From positions 1-38,204 of IMG/VR virus record IMGVR_UViG_3300034953_000029: a DNA stretch of 38,204 bases; one strand, written 5' to 3'. Positions 8,480 to 18,474 of the stretch are shown in pieces. Made by a program: the position numbers and the translations under genes. The notes below the pieces were generated by a model, which saw nothing but the letters and a program-made list of their open reading frames with translations, was not told the DNA's origin and ran no database searches. This stretch comes from a virus. Numbering within the stretch: the stretch's first letter is position 1; each line of letters begins with the position of its first letter.

Positions 8480-9022
8480 ATGAGTTATTCACAAAGACCG
8501 TGGGAAGTCCCACTAAACCAAAGACAAGAAAGCGTATGGAGAGCACCTCAAGTTAATACAGACCTTAACTCTGTACTTGCAACCAATCAAAGTCAACCGA
8601 GCCGAGTACAGCAGTTGGACCTTAGACCTCCATCCTTAGAGGAGTCATACAATAATGTATCTCAATCTAATTTTGGTAAGATTCAAGCCAATGAAGACAA
8701 AGGTCCTGCGTCAGAGCTTTGGTCAGGCATTAGGCAAATCAACCCAGAGATAAATGATGAACTCTCTTCTTGGGCAAAAAACTTTATCGTTCACAACAAC
8801 GGCCAGACACCGACAGTTATGAATGTTATGAAAAGAGGTGGCCTTTCATTAGGTTTAGCTGCTGCGTGGCTTGAAAACTACAAAAACGGCGGTGGAAGAG
8901 CTGGTGGTCAAAAGACGTTTAACATTCCTGGTACAGATGGCAATGTTCAAGGTGTGCTTGGGATTGGTCATGAGGTTGAAAATGGCTGGGACGCTAGGTT
9001 TGACGTTAACTACCCAATATAA
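8480..9022 (+). CDS. Hypothetical protein with N-terminal RPWEVP motif
   Basis: A 180-aa protein with an RBS (AGGAGC) upstream. The opening SQRPWEVPLNQRQ closely matches the opening of the first gene of the rightward operon at 36451 (LRPWEVPMEQRG), although the rest of the two proteins differs. The middle has helices (ELWSGIRQINPEINDELSSWAK). The C-terminal part from about residue 145 (GNVQGVLGIGHEVENGWDARFDVNY) looks like an outward-facing beta-hairpin, similar to the end of a small beta-barrel. Family unknown. Confidence 0.5.
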   Translation: MSYSQRPWEVPLNQRQESVWRAPQVNTDLNSVLATNQSQPSRVQQLDLRPPSLEESYNNVSQSNFGKIQANEDKGPASELWSGIRQINPEINDELSSWAKNFIVHNNGQTPTVMNVMKRGGLSLGLAAAWLENYKNGGGRAGGQKTFNIPGTDGNVQGVLGIGHEVENGWDARFDVNYPI

Positions 9023-9037
9023 ATTTAAGGAGAAACT

Positions 9038-9436
9038 ATGGCAATAAATCCACAAAGCTTTTTACCAGGCTCTGGTGTTGAGAACGGTAAGCTCTATCCA
9101 ATAGCATCTCCAGGTACATTTTCTCCTGGTGCTGATGAGGGTGGTCTTGGCGGAGCAGCTGTTGAAGCACTCAGTAATTTATTTGACCTGTACGGAGGAG
9201 ACTCTTCAGATGAAGAGGTTGCTGCTGCAGAAAAAGTACTAAGAATGGATGCGCTTGCAGAAGGACTTGTTAAACAAGGCGATGCAAGAAACGTACCTCC
9301 ATCAAGAAGAACGGACACTGGACTTAAGAACTCTTACTTTGATAATGTAAACGAGCTTCTACCCCCTGTTCAGAAAACCCTTGAAGGTAGAACCGATGAG
9401 GCTTCAGGCTGGTTAAGTAAACTATGGCCTTTTTAG
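9038..9436 (+). CDS. Hypothetical small virion-module protein
   Basis: A 132-aa protein of unknown function, preceded by an AAGGAG site. The N-terminal third is Gly/Pro-rich. A helical acidic segment follows around residues 55-80 (SDEEVAAAEKVLRMDALAEGL), and the protein ends in an aromatic tail (WLSKLWPF). No catalytic motif, no Cys. The operon position between two putative virion genes is the only hint of role. Confidence 0.5.
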   Translation: MAINPQSFLPGSGVENGKLYPIASPGTFSPGADEGGLGGAAVEALSNLFDLYGGDSSDEEVAAAEKVLRMDALAEGLVKQGDARNVPPSRRTDTGLKNSYFDNVNELLPPVQKTLEGRTDEASGWLSKLWPF

Positions 9437-9449
9437 TAACAGGAGACTT

Positions 9450-10973
9450 ATGATAGAAAACCAAAACACTGATGTTTACGATGATATGTACCAGCAATGG
9501 GAGATCAACGTAAGAAATCTAATGTCTCAAGGCTTCTCAAGAGAGGAGGCTGAGGCTCAAACATTATCACCGGATCAGGCGCCAACGTTTGAACCTGAGG
9601 TTTACTCAGAGGAATTTGACGGATCCTCTGGCAATCCAGTTGACGATCCACATAGTTCAATATTTGAAACTACAGTGATCACGAAAGATGATAGGGGCGG
9701 TACGGTTACAACAACCTCGAAGAACCCTACCCAAACTCCAGATGCTTTAGCTAAGAAGGCTGCGGAAGAGTTAGAAGAATGGCAGAACGCAAATCCTGCG
9801 AACTACCCTAACACGCCAGCACCTGGTACAGATTCGTCAATCTATGATGGTGAGTGGGAAGACCACTCCGCACTAGCAACGTCATTGTCTGATGTTGTCG
9901 AGGCTAAGGAGCAAGAAGCTGCTAGTCTTGAAATGCCTACGACTCCTGTTACCACTGAAGAAGTTAATGTAACTGCAGATGCTGATGCGTCTGTTAAGGT
10001 ACTGGCTGAAGAGGCTCCCTATGAGCTAGGTGTTATCAATGATTTTGCTGACTGGGCTGCGAACAGACCAGAAGAAGAGTCCGTCAAGAAGGCTACGGAG
10101 ATTATTGAGAGAGCTAAGGAATCAGGCCTTGATAGAGTCAAGCCACATGTATATAAAGCTCTTGGTATAACCTTGGCTTCAATGTTGTTTGGTGCTGATG
10201 CAGCTACTGCAGCCACTCAAGGTCTTGGAGCTGTCAACAAAACTTTTGAGAATGAAAGACAGGTTCTTTCAAATGCGGCAGCGGTTCAAGCCGAGCAAGA
10301 AAAGTTTAAGTTTGAAGAGACTACTAAGGCAGATCAAAAGATTAGAGCGAAAGCTGCAGAGAATATCTTGGCAGCTCCAGCAAATGAGCAAGCCAGGATT
10401 TTAGCAATTCAAGACAACAACCAGAAGATGATTACAACTCTTTCTGCTGACATAGACAGAAGTCTTAGTGAGCAAGAGAAGGAAAACTGGGGGGTTAGAT
10501 CTGTTCGTGGTGAAGTTGCTAGGGCCGTTGCAAAGATGGAGAGTACCTACAAAGGTTATGACTTAACAAAGTCTATTAACCAAGGTGTCTTTTCGTCTGC
10601 TATAGAGAACTGGATAACATCACCTGGTCGTAAGACCCCTCTGTTTACATTTATAGAAGATCAGATTGCAAGGAATAAGCTCACCTCTACTGGAGGTTTT
10701 GCTGCTGAAGACTTTGTTCAGGGCTCTATGCCTGTTGAAGACTACCACTCTGCAAACAAAAAGATCTTTGAGAAGATGAAGAGGGTTGCTGGCAAGAAGC
10801 TTTCAGATGGACTTCCAGCAGGTGAAGACGGTGCCGGAAGATTAATGAGAGAAGCTTATGAAAGCTTTAAGACAAACAATACAGATGCATTTGTTGAACT
10901 ATCAAGAGAAGCTGGTGAGGCTGGAATGAGCCCGATCATGTTCTTTCTTACTGAAAAATACATACCAAAATAA
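9450..10973 (+). CDS. Putative internal virion/ejection protein (507 aa)
   Basis: A 507-aa protein with three parts. The first ~190 residues are acidic, polar and probably disordered. A hydrophobic Ala/Gly-rich stretch sits around residues 230-260 (LGITLASMLFGADAATAATQ). A highly charged helical, coiled-coil-like region spans ~265-360, followed by a mostly helical C-terminus. This arrangement, and a position just before the two giant virion proteins, is what one sees for the smaller members of podovirus ejection complexes (T7 gp14/gp15-like). No sequence family is recognised, so the role is inferred from context and composition. Confidence 0.5.
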   Translation: MIENQNTDVYDDMYQQWEINVRNLMSQGFSREEAEAQTLSPDQAPTFEPEVYSEEFDGSSGNPVDDPHSSIFETTVITKDDRGGTVTTTSKNPTQTPDALAKKAAEELEEWQNANPANYPNTPAPGTDSSIYDGEWEDHSALATSLSDVVEAKEQEAASLEMPTTPVTTEEVNVTADADASVKVLAEEAPYELGVINDFADWAANRPEEESVKKATEIIERAKESGLDRVKPHVYKALGITLASMLFGADAATAATQGLGAVNKTFENERQVLSNAAAVQAEQEKFKFEETTKADQKIRAKAAENILAAPANEQARILAIQDNNQKMITTLSADIDRSLSEQEKENWGVRSVRGEVARAVAKMESTYKGYDLTKSINQGVFSSAIENWITSPGRKTPLFTFIEDQIARNKLTSTGGFAAEDFVQGSMPVEDYHSANKKIFEKMKRVAGKKLSDGLPAGEDGAGRLMREAYESFKTNNTDAFVELSREAGEAGMSPIMFFLTEKYIPK

Positions 10974-10989
10974 ATAACCAAGGAGACTT

Positions 10990-13900
10990 ATGGGAAAGAC
11001 TGTAGCCGAACAGATTGTTGAGGAACGCGCAGGGTTGGCATTCAAGGATGCCGACACGGTTCGTGACCAATACGGTTCTGTTAGATTTAAAAACCTATGG
11101 GCTCCTGAGGTTCAACACTTTACTGAGGATGGTCTTCAGGGTGCTGAATATGGTGGAGAGTTTTATGCAGACTTGTACGAAGGTCTTGCAAGAGACAACG
11201 GATACACAGACGTTAAAAGATTTGGCGAACAAGGTAAATACGGAAGAGATCTAGGAGACTTAACAAATGAAAACCAAAATCTCTTCACTAGCAAGCTTGT
11301 TTACGAAGGACTTGCCGAGCCAAGCAGCGAAGGTCAAAGAGAAATCTACGATATGGGACTGTTCAACAGAGCCATGCAAGGTGAAGCCAACGAAGAAGAC
11401 CCCTGGGAAATTGCCAGACAAAAAGAAAAAGAATACAAACTTGCTACAACAGCTGGGTATAAAGAAATAGCATTCGATGAATCTGAACTTTCAAATTCAA
11501 ACGAATACTTTGACAAGGGCTACGGCCCTTTTGTTGATAGAGAAGTTCAGTATAGACACTACGACAGAGACTACAACAATAATGCCAACAGTGCATTCTC
11601 AACCAGTATCGAGCATGGTCTATTAAGTATTCAACAAAACATAGATGAAGGTATTGCCGCACTCGGAGATGTTCTGAACTCAAAAAGTATGTATGAGTAT
11701 GGAACAGCCGGTGCGGAAGCCGTTCAACGTGAGATGGATAAGCTACCTCAGTGGGCTATAGATGTTGCAGACGTAGATGACCTGGCATCAGCCGGAAGGT
11801 GGGCTGCAGGAAACATTGGTGTCTTCTTGCCATACATGTTGGGACTCGTTGGAACCGCAACTGCAGGGGCACTTATAGCTGGAGCAAGCGTACCGTCAAT
11901 GATTATTGGTGGCGCTGTTGCGGCAAGCCCTTTATGGGTTTATGCTGGTGATGTGTACGGTCAGATGGAAGGTGGCATGGACCAGAAGAATGCAGGTGTT
12001 GCTTTCTCTGCAGGTGTTGGCATGTTCCTTCTTGACAGGTTAGGTCTTAAAGGTCTTGTCAGCTCTTCTGCTATGCTTAAGAAAGGTGCAATGGGTGAAG
12101 TTGCAGAGGCGTACGCAAAGAAGTATGGCGTTACTCTAGCTGAAGCTAAAGCCAAAGTCACAAGCGTTAGTGGAGGTATTAATATAAAGGCTCTTGGTGA
12201 TATCAAGGGACTTATAAAATTAGAACTTAACAAGGCAGCACTTGCAAAAGAGTCGATCAAAGGATTTGGCAAGGGTGCATTGATGGAGGGAACGACAGAG
12301 GTTGCTCAAGAATCTTTAGGATACTTCAGTGCCATTGGCGGATCTGAGAAAGAGTTTGACGCAGATGAATATACAAGACTTGTCCAGGCTTCTGCAGCTG
12401 GTGGTATGTTCCTTGGTGGATCTATAAAAGGTGTATCAACAGCTGCTTCAAACTACTCTGGATTTAAAAGACTTCAGAATGAATTAGCATCTCCAAAGAA
12501 TAAAGACAACTCACACATTGGCAAAACTCTTGAGGAGAATCTTGACAGCCTTGTTGGAGAAGACTTCTCTGTTGATCAGTTGGTCAATGACGGCGCCGAG
12601 GTTGTCCAAGACAGCCCTGAAAGTGTCTTCATAGAAAGCCTTGGAGATGTTGTTAAAAATATGGAAAGCTCTACTGCTATACCTATTGATACTAAAGATA
12701 TTAATTCTGCAGCAGATGAGGAGATAGTCAAGGGTCATAATCTAGACAAAGCTAAATTTAATGGAGGCTCCAAAGGTCTTTGGCAATCCACTAAGGAGTT
12801 TCCTAAAAGGTTTGTTAAGCAGTTTGGCTCTCTATGGGAAGATAAACTACTAGGTCCTAATGCAACCACGACTGATAAGGGCAAGAAGATCTGGAAGGTT
12901 ATTGCTACAATGGCTGGACATGGAACGAAGTCCTTTATGCAGGGATACAACACAGGTGAGACCAGAAGACTATTGTCACAAGACTTTACGTTTAACTCTG
13001 GCGTTCTTGAAGGTAGACTGTATAAGCTTTTGAATGTTGGCCTAGGTCGCATGAAGAAAAGCACAGCAAGGAAAGAGTTTGTCGAGTACTACAACAATAA
13101 GAAAGACTCTGTAGATAAAGATGGCAAGGTAATCAAGAAAGGTTTTGTAGCAGAGAAGCACAAGATGTTGGCAGAAGATTTTGAGGCTCTAATACTAGAG
13201 TACAGATCTCTGACCGATGGTCTTAGAAAAACTGTTATGGATCTTACTGGAGAAGCTGTTGGTGTTAAGGACGACTGGTTCTTTGAAAGCTCTCGTTTAA
13301 ATACTGATGAGGTTTCAAAAGATAAAGATGGATTCGTGGCCGCTCTTATTGAGAATGGCTGGTCAAGCAATGAGGCTAATGACTTTTGGGAGAGACTTAT
13401 TAATGGTCCTCCTGGATATGACCCATCAAAACTTAAAGAGCTTGGGTTTAAAAACTTTAGATCAAAGTCCTTAAGAGAGAATAAGGATGTTCTTGATTCT
13501 GCCTTCAGGGGAACTAAGTTTATGCAAGACGATCCATTCCAAAGGCTTGCAGAGAACGCCCAAGAACAGATCAACTATGCTGTTGACAAAAGGTATTACG
13601 GAAATGACATGGAGAAGATTAAGAAACTCCTTGTTATGTTGAAGAGCGAGATGGGTGAGGATTGGGATCCAAGAATTGCCTCTCAAACTATTGACAGTAT
13701 TTCTGCGGCTCGTGGTGACTATAAAAGAATGAAAAGCAAGACAGCCGAGAGAATGGTAGGACACTTTACGTTCCTTAATACTCTTACTCATCTGTCACTA
13801 TCAACGCTCGCTTCGTTTCCTGAAGCCGCTATAGTATTACTTGGTGCTACAAGAGACGCAAAGCTTATGGATCTAATCCAGAAAGGTGCTGTTGATCTTG

Positions 13901-15027
13901 GACATCACTACGGTAATGCAGCTGGAGAGGCTTGGTCTTACATAGGCCCAGGCTCTGGAGTTAGCAGAGATCAGTACGTAAGAAACGTTGTTGACTTTTA
14001 CCGTTATGGTTATGGAAGTTCTACTCACGGTGCTATTGGTCAAGTCGGTCTTGATGACGCTATCTACAAGACATCCAAGATAAAGAGTGGTGTTCTTAAA
14101 GCGTTCTTCTGGGCTAATGGTTTGAAAATCTATACAGACGCTACAAGGATTGCTCGATTAGCTTTGGCTAATGATGCTATCTTTGGAGACCTGGAGATCA
14201 TAGCTATGTATCCACCTGGCCACAAGGCTAGAGATACAGGGTTATTCCACAATGCCTTTGAAAGAATTAGAGAGTTAAACATTGATCCTGATCAGGCTGC
14301 TTTGGATTATCAAACTACACTGGTCAAGCTTAATGATAAGCTTGGTGAAGGGTATCTTGATAACCTAACGTCTGAGGATATCTACGCTAATCTTATAGAT
14401 ATTATGCCTGAGTTTGTTAACACTATGGACATTGCGCGTATGTCTTGGGTAGATAATGCTATCGCTCATCCAGACGCAATGAACCGTCCTACTTGGTATT
14501 CCAATCCGTACTATAGATTGTTTACCCAGTATAATGGTTTCATGTCTGTGTTTACTTCACACATCTTACCAAAGATTTGGAGAAGAGTTAAGGAGGGAGA
14601 TCCTTCAGCAAGGTACAATGCAGTTGCGGTTGCAGCTTCAATGATTGCTCTTGGATTCTTAAGTCAAGCCCTTAAAGATGAGTGGAAGTATGACGGCAGA
14701 CCTACCTGGATTACTGATAAGGGTTATGTTCAAAGAGGTATCTCAAGTAGTGGCCTTATAGGAACTCCCGAGAAACTTCTTAGTATGATTAGTCCTCTGT
14801 ATGATACGACCAAGCAACCTTGGGAGTCTTATCCTGAGCACATTGCAGGTAGGGTTGGAGACGCCGGGGAGGATCTCCTTGGTCCAACATGGAAACATGG
14901 TAAGAACTTATCTAAACTTGTTATGTCTCAAATTGAAGGGAACGATGAACTTAGAAATATATATCTCACTAAAGAGATACCAATTGCTGGAACAAACTAT
15001 TCCTTTAAAGAATGGATGCAGAAATAA
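10990..15027 (+). CDS. 1345-aa internal virion (ejection) protein with N-terminal SNase-like domain
   Basis: A very large late protein of the size of T7 gp16. Residues ~18-125 match the staphylococcal-nuclease (SNase) pattern in order: D20-A-D22-T, R32 in VRFKNLWAPE, E40, R86 in KYGRDLG, then NLFTSKLVYEGLAEP. Spacing is close to SNase (R35-E43 is eight residues, here R32-E40; E43-R87 is 44, here 46). The calcium ligand equivalent to D40 is Trp37, so activity is uncertain. Hydrophobic, possibly membrane-inserting segments lie at ~275-324, ~336-358, ~927-954 and ~1212-1229. The rest is mainly helical. Known podovirus ejection proteins form a channel through the envelope. A nuclease-like start, where T7 gp16 carries a transglycosylase, is unusual. 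RBS AAGGAG. Confidence 0.7.
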   Translation: MGKTVAEQIVEERAGLAFKDADTVRDQYGSVRFKNLWAPEVQHFTEDGLQGAEYGGEFYADLYEGLARDNGYTDVKRFGEQGKYGRDLGDLTNENQNLFTSKLVYEGLAEPSSEGQREIYDMGLFNRAMQGEANEEDPWEIARQKEKEYKLATTAGYKEIAFDESELSNSNEYFDKGYGPFVDREVQYRHYDRDYNNNANSAFSTSIEHGLLSIQQNIDEGIAALGDVLNSKSMYEYGTAGAEAVQREMDKLPQWAIDVADVDDLASAGRWAAGNIGVFLPYMLGLVGTATAGALIAGASVPSMIIGGAVAASPLWVYAGDVYGQMEGGMDQKNAGVAFSAGVGMFLLDRLGLKGLVSSSAMLKKGAMGEVAEAYAKKYGVTLAEAKAKVTSVSGGINIKALGDIKGLIKLELNKAALAKESIKGFGKGALMEGTTEVAQESLGYFSAIGGSEKEFDADEYTRLVQASAAGGMFLGGSIKGVSTAASNYSGFKRLQNELASPKNKDNSHIGKTLEENLDSLVGEDFSVDQLVNDGAEVVQDSPESVFIESLGDVVKNMESSTAIPIDTKDINSAADEEIVKGHNLDKAKFNGGSKGLWQSTKEFPKRFVKQFGSLWEDKLLGPNATTTDKGKKIWKVIATMAGHGTKSFMQGYNTGETRRLLSQDFTFNSGVLEGRLYKLLNVGLGRMKKSTARKEFVEYYNNKKDSVDKDGKVIKKGFVAEKHKMLAEDFEALILEYRSLTDGLRKTVMDLTGEAVGVKDDWFFESSRLNTDEVSKDKDGFVAALIENGWSSNEANDFWERLINGPPGYDPSKLKELGFKNFRSKSLRENKDVLDSAFRGTKFMQDDPFQRLAENAQEQINYAVDKRYYGNDMEKIKKLLVMLKSEMGEDWDPRIASQTIDSISAARGDYKRMKSKTAERMVGHFTFLNTLTHLSLSTLASFPEAAIVLLGATRDAKLMDLIQKGAVDLGHHYGNAAGEAWSYIGPGSGVSRDQYVRNVVDFYRYGYGSSTHGAIGQVGLDDAIYKTSKIKSGVLKAFFWANGLKIYTDATRIARLALANDAIFGDLEIIAMYPPGHKARDTGLFHNAFERIRELNIDPDQAALDYQTTLVKLNDKLGEGYLDNLTSEDIYANLIDIMPEFVNTMDIARMSWVDNAIAHPDAMNRPTWYSNPYYRLFTQYNGFMSVFTSHILPKIWRRVKEGDPSARYNAVAVAASMIALGFLSQALKDEWKYDGRPTWITDKGYVQRGISSSGLIGTPEKLLSMISPLYDTTKQPWESYPEHIAGRVGDAGEDLLGPTWKHGKNLSKLVMSQIEGNDELRNIYLTKEIPIAGTNYSFKEWMQK

Positions 15028-15044
15028 TATAAACAGGAGTACTT

Positions 15045-18000
15045 ATGCCTTTAGGTAAAATCACAGCTCAGTCGGCAAACAGGGGTCCAACTCCTGAAGA
15101 GATCAAGATAATGGAGGAGCGTAAGGCTGGTATTAAAAACACCGAAGCCCTTAATGTCGACAGTCAAACGGAGGACGCAGTAAATAGCGTCCTTCCAAAT
15201 CTTGATCAGATACATGAAAGATCTCTGCCGTCCTCCTCTGGAGACCCTGTGTCTGCTGCTGGCGGTGTTGATGTCCCTGAGGGTCGTGAACTTGCAGCAG
15301 CTATTGGAAGGGAACAGTACAGTCTTGCTCCGGAGATTCTTAGAAGATCTCCAGGCACAGCCTTTGAGGACCCTAACTTACTAAGGGAAGAGGAAGATGC
15401 TCTTCTTGAAACCTTTGCTTTACAAGAGGGTGTTAGTAAGGACAGGGTTGCAACAGACCCAGCTCTTTATGAAAAGTTTGGTAGATACCTTGGAGCTCAG
15501 ACAGATACGCTTAATCAGGAGAAGTACTTTGAGTACACATCTGAAGGTAAAGCTGGCAGCGGACGTAAGGTCCCGACACCATGGCTAAGTCCAAAGTTTG
15601 TCCAGGAGAACACAGGTGTTGCCGTACTGAGGACGCCTGAGGGCGGAGAAGTACAGACTAGAGACTTTGGTCCTTCAATCTCCAAGAACATGCAGGACTT
15701 TTCAAACAGAGCGTCTGAAGAGGTTAACAAGACTTTGAATGACTCCTTTAATCCAGCAAACCTCAAGAGTCAACAGGATCTTTCAAGAAAGATTCAGGAA
15801 AGCTCCGGGTTAAACCCAGAGACCATTGATGAATTTATGTACACGCTTGTTAATAACTATGCTGCGGTACGTGAGGGGAACACAGATGCAAGTAAGTTTT
15901 GGTCTGATGTTTTCCTTCACTCAGTTCTATCACATACTCGAAAGAATATGTGGAGACAGAGAGAGGCATCAACAAAGTCTGCAACTGATAAGGCTAAGTC
16001 GCCTGATTCAAATGAGGACATTATGTCTGGACTTGCTGATGACAATGCTATTGGTAGGATGGCTCTTACCTCAATGGGTTTTGAGTCACCAACCAAAGAC
16101 CAAGTACAGATGGCAGGGTCACTGGCTAGAAATATAGTTGAGTATACATTCCAAGAAGACGATCCGTCTGGCGGAATGGTTGATACAAATAATGGAGAGA
16201 GACCTAAAGGCTTTGAGCACAGGTCTTTGTTCAGGACAATTAAAGTTCCTGGCGTAAATAAGAAAGGACAAGCGGTTGATAATCTTCTAACCGTTCTTAC
16301 TAGAGAGGGTGAGCTTGTAGCTGAAAAGCTAGAGCCACTTACCAATAAGATCATTCCTAGCTCATCAAGAACTGTAAGGTTTTCTGAAAGGGAAACCACA
16401 ACTCGTGATGCCAAGGTTAGGAAGACAGCAAGTCTTAAAGACGTCGAGCAGGGTGATGTTGAAAATCAAAGGGTTAACCTTGATGTTATGAACAATACCC
16501 CTCATGGCGTTCACAACGCTGGTCTTGATATGATACTTGGTATCTTGTCAAATCCTCAGGCAGTTGCAGGCTTAGACTCCCAAGGGTTTATGAACATAGC
16601 TGGAAACGGCTTTGGAGACAAGGGATCTTTTGGTAAAAGGTTTGGCTTAACTGTCTATAGGGATGACTATGGCAAGGCTATCAAGAATGAAGATGGCACT
16701 GTCAAATACAAAGACAACTCTGGAGATAGAAATAAAGACTTGATTCTCAAAGATACTATTAAGTGGGCGACAGATAACAAGGATACAGAAATGTTTTTCT
16801 ATGACTACTTCTATGGTAACAATAATAGAATGATGGTTGACCAGACTCAAGGAAACTACCAGTCAAATAAACTAGCTAGGTCTCTGCTTGAGGCTGGCAT
16901 CAAAGAGGTTTATAGTTTATCAAACCCACGACATGTTAAGCTTTTGAAAGCTGGCATTATGAAAAGGTTTGGTCATGACAAGAAGTCTATAGAGGATACT
17001 GCTAATTTGTTTGATGGATCTATTAGGGAGTTTCAGCGGATGGTGGGAACTATTGCTGGAGATGGTGGCGTTGAGTTGGTTAAACTCGCCGGTAGTGAGG
17101 AGGGCTTTGCTAGTCTTTCAGCTATAGCCGAGGCCGTTACACTTGCTGCTGCCTTAAAGGTACACAATGGTGGCGGATCTGACGTCTACAAGTCGGGATT
17201 CTATGTTGAGATTGATGGTCTTACAAATGGTATGGCACACTCTTCAATGCAGGCTGGAGACATCAACACGGCTAGGTCAACAAACATATTCTCTAAGAAT
17301 GAGTTTGACAGGGCTGTTGAGAGAGGTGAGGTTGAGGGACTGGATGTTTATGACAGAACCTTCGCAACAATGATCGACCATGCTGAGAGTTCTGGAGACA
17401 AGTCTGTTATAAGTTTCTTAAGTGCTCTTGAGTCTGGAGACTCAAAACTTGGAAGAGGCTTTGCTAAGTCACCAGTTATGATCTTTGGCTACGGAGCCGG
17501 TGATGCTGTGATTGATCTTTCTGTAAAGGCATACTTCAAAGACTTGTTCACGGAAAAACCAGGACTTCTTAATACAATCATCAAAGATATTGGTGAGGGT
17601 GGTGTTGAGAAAGTTATTGACAGGTTGTCGGAGTCTATAAACGTTGCGCTTAAATCTGACTTCTCTTTGATTAAAGAGTTGACTGACACGCTTCAGTCTA
17701 TAGGTAATGATGCATCCATCCAGGGCTTTGGCTTGTCTGTCCCATTAATTAATGGAGGCAGATCTAACTTCGGTAAGATCGAGTTTGATGTTGACTACGA
17801 CAGCAGGCACAGATATCACGTGGGTGGTAGCAAGGCAGCTATAGGTAAAGACGGATCTCCTTATGTGAGGAAGCGTGTAGAGTTTTCTACATACAAAACC
17901 AGTAGAGAGATGAACCCTTTAAGTAGTCTTGATAAGAGAAACTATAAGGGCGAGCTTAAGAAGTCTTACAAGGCTGCGACGCAAGCCGTTATCTTAAACC

Positions 18001-18470
18001 ATGCTAATGACAATATCAACATGACAAACGCCATTAGAAATCTTCATAACAAAGGTCTCAGGAACACATCGGCACATATCTTTGATGGTCTTCTAGTCAC
18101 TCCGTTGAGAGCTGAAGAAGCTGCGAGAGAATTGAACGATGTATTCATGAAGGTAAACAAGCACCCTAAGAGTCACTTAAAGTCTATGCTTAAGAGCTTA
18201 CACTTTGAGCTTGACCCAGCAGGAAATGTTATAGAAGATCCTAACAACCCACTTCCAGAAGGTAAGGTTGGGAAGGAGCGTTTCCTAAGGAGACTCCTTC
18301 CAGACGGTTCGGCTTTTGCAGAGGAGCATGGCTTATCAACATGGGATAAGAGGCTAGATCGTTACGCTTATCACATGGATCCTGAGTTAAACATAGCAGT
18401 GTCTACTATAAACAATAGAAGAGACAATGCTACCAAGGTATTGCACGGCGCCTTACAGTTCTTCTTTTAA
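15045..18470 (+). CDS. Putative virion-packaged single-subunit RNA polymerase (N4 gp50 core-like)
   Basis: An 1141-aa protein, last gene of the late operon. The C-terminal half contains the ordered motifs of T7/N4-type RNA polymerases. The DxxGR-region equivalent is YGNNNR (R595), followed by GNYQSNKLARSLL; the T7-like RNAP of this genome has SYQSSDLARGHFL at the same place. Motif A is EIDGLTNGMAHSSMQ (D724). Motif B is AKSPVMIFGYG (K808 and Y816, eight apart as in T7 K631/Y639). Motif C is AHIFDG (D1014), preceded by a helix starting NHANDN. The spacing R-A (129) and A-B (84) fits RNAPs better than PolA DNA polymerases. The length is close to the ~1100-aa catalytic core of N4 vRNAP. The N-terminal ~430 residues are unrecognised. 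Late position beside the ejection protein suggests packaging in the virion; this is inferred. Confidence 0.75.
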   Translation: MPLGKITAQSANRGPTPEEIKIMEERKAGIKNTEALNVDSQTEDAVNSVLPNLDQIHERSLPSSSGDPVSAAGGVDVPEGRELAAAIGREQYSLAPEILRRSPGTAFEDPNLLREEEDALLETFALQEGVSKDRVATDPALYEKFGRYLGAQTDTLNQEKYFEYTSEGKAGSGRKVPTPWLSPKFVQENTGVAVLRTPEGGEVQTRDFGPSISKNMQDFSNRASEEVNKTLNDSFNPANLKSQQDLSRKIQESSGLNPETIDEFMYTLVNNYAAVREGNTDASKFWSDVFLHSVLSHTRKNMWRQREASTKSATDKAKSPDSNEDIMSGLADDNAIGRMALTSMGFESPTKDQVQMAGSLARNIVEYTFQEDDPSGGMVDTNNGERPKGFEHRSLFRTIKVPGVNKKGQAVDNLLTVLTREGELVAEKLEPLTNKIIPSSSRTVRFSERETTTRDAKVRKTASLKDVEQGDVENQRVNLDVMNNTPHGVHNAGLDMILGILSNPQAVAGLDSQGFMNIAGNGFGDKGSFGKRFGLTVYRDDYGKAIKNEDGTVKYKDNSGDRNKDLILKDTIKWATDNKDTEMFFYDYFYGNNNRMMVDQTQGNYQSNKLARSLLEAGIKEVYSLSNPRHVKLLKAGIMKRFGHDKKSIEDTANLFDGSIREFQRMVGTIAGDGGVELVKLAGSEEGFASLSAIAEAVTLAAALKVHNGGGSDVYKSGFYVEIDGLTNGMAHSSMQAGDINTARSTNIFSKNEFDRAVERGEVEGLDVYDRTFATMIDHAESSGDKSVISFLSALESGDSKLGRGFAKSPVMIFGYGAGDAVIDLSVKAYFKDLFTEKPGLLNTIIKDIGEGGVEKVIDRLSESINVALKSDFSLIKELTDTLQSIGNDASIQGFGLSVPLINGGRSNFGKIEFDVDYDSRHRYHVGGSKAAIGKDGSPYVRKRVEFSTYKTSREMNPLSSLDKRNYKGELKKSYKAATQAVILNHANDNINMTNAIRNLHNKGLRNTSAHIFDGLLVTPLRAEEAARELNDVFMKVNKHPKSHLKSMLKSLHFELDPAGNVIEDPNNPLPEGKVGKERFLRRLLPDGSAFAEEHGLSTWDKRLDRYAYHMDPELNIAVSTINNRRDNATKVLHGALQFFF

Positions 18471-18474
18471 ATAA

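Noticed and set aside
16653-16664. GTCTATAGGGAT resembling a T7-type promoter start
   Set aside because: It lies inside the polymerase-like gene and lacks the conserved upstream CGACCATCACC part of the phage promoter.
15045-18470. Alternative reading of the 1141-aa protein as a PolA-type DNA polymerase
   Set aside because: The K-x7-Y-G motif fits both families, but motif A (DG..xG..H..M) and the wide spacing before motif B fit RNA polymerases, and no DYSQIELR or 3'-5' exonuclease motif is present.
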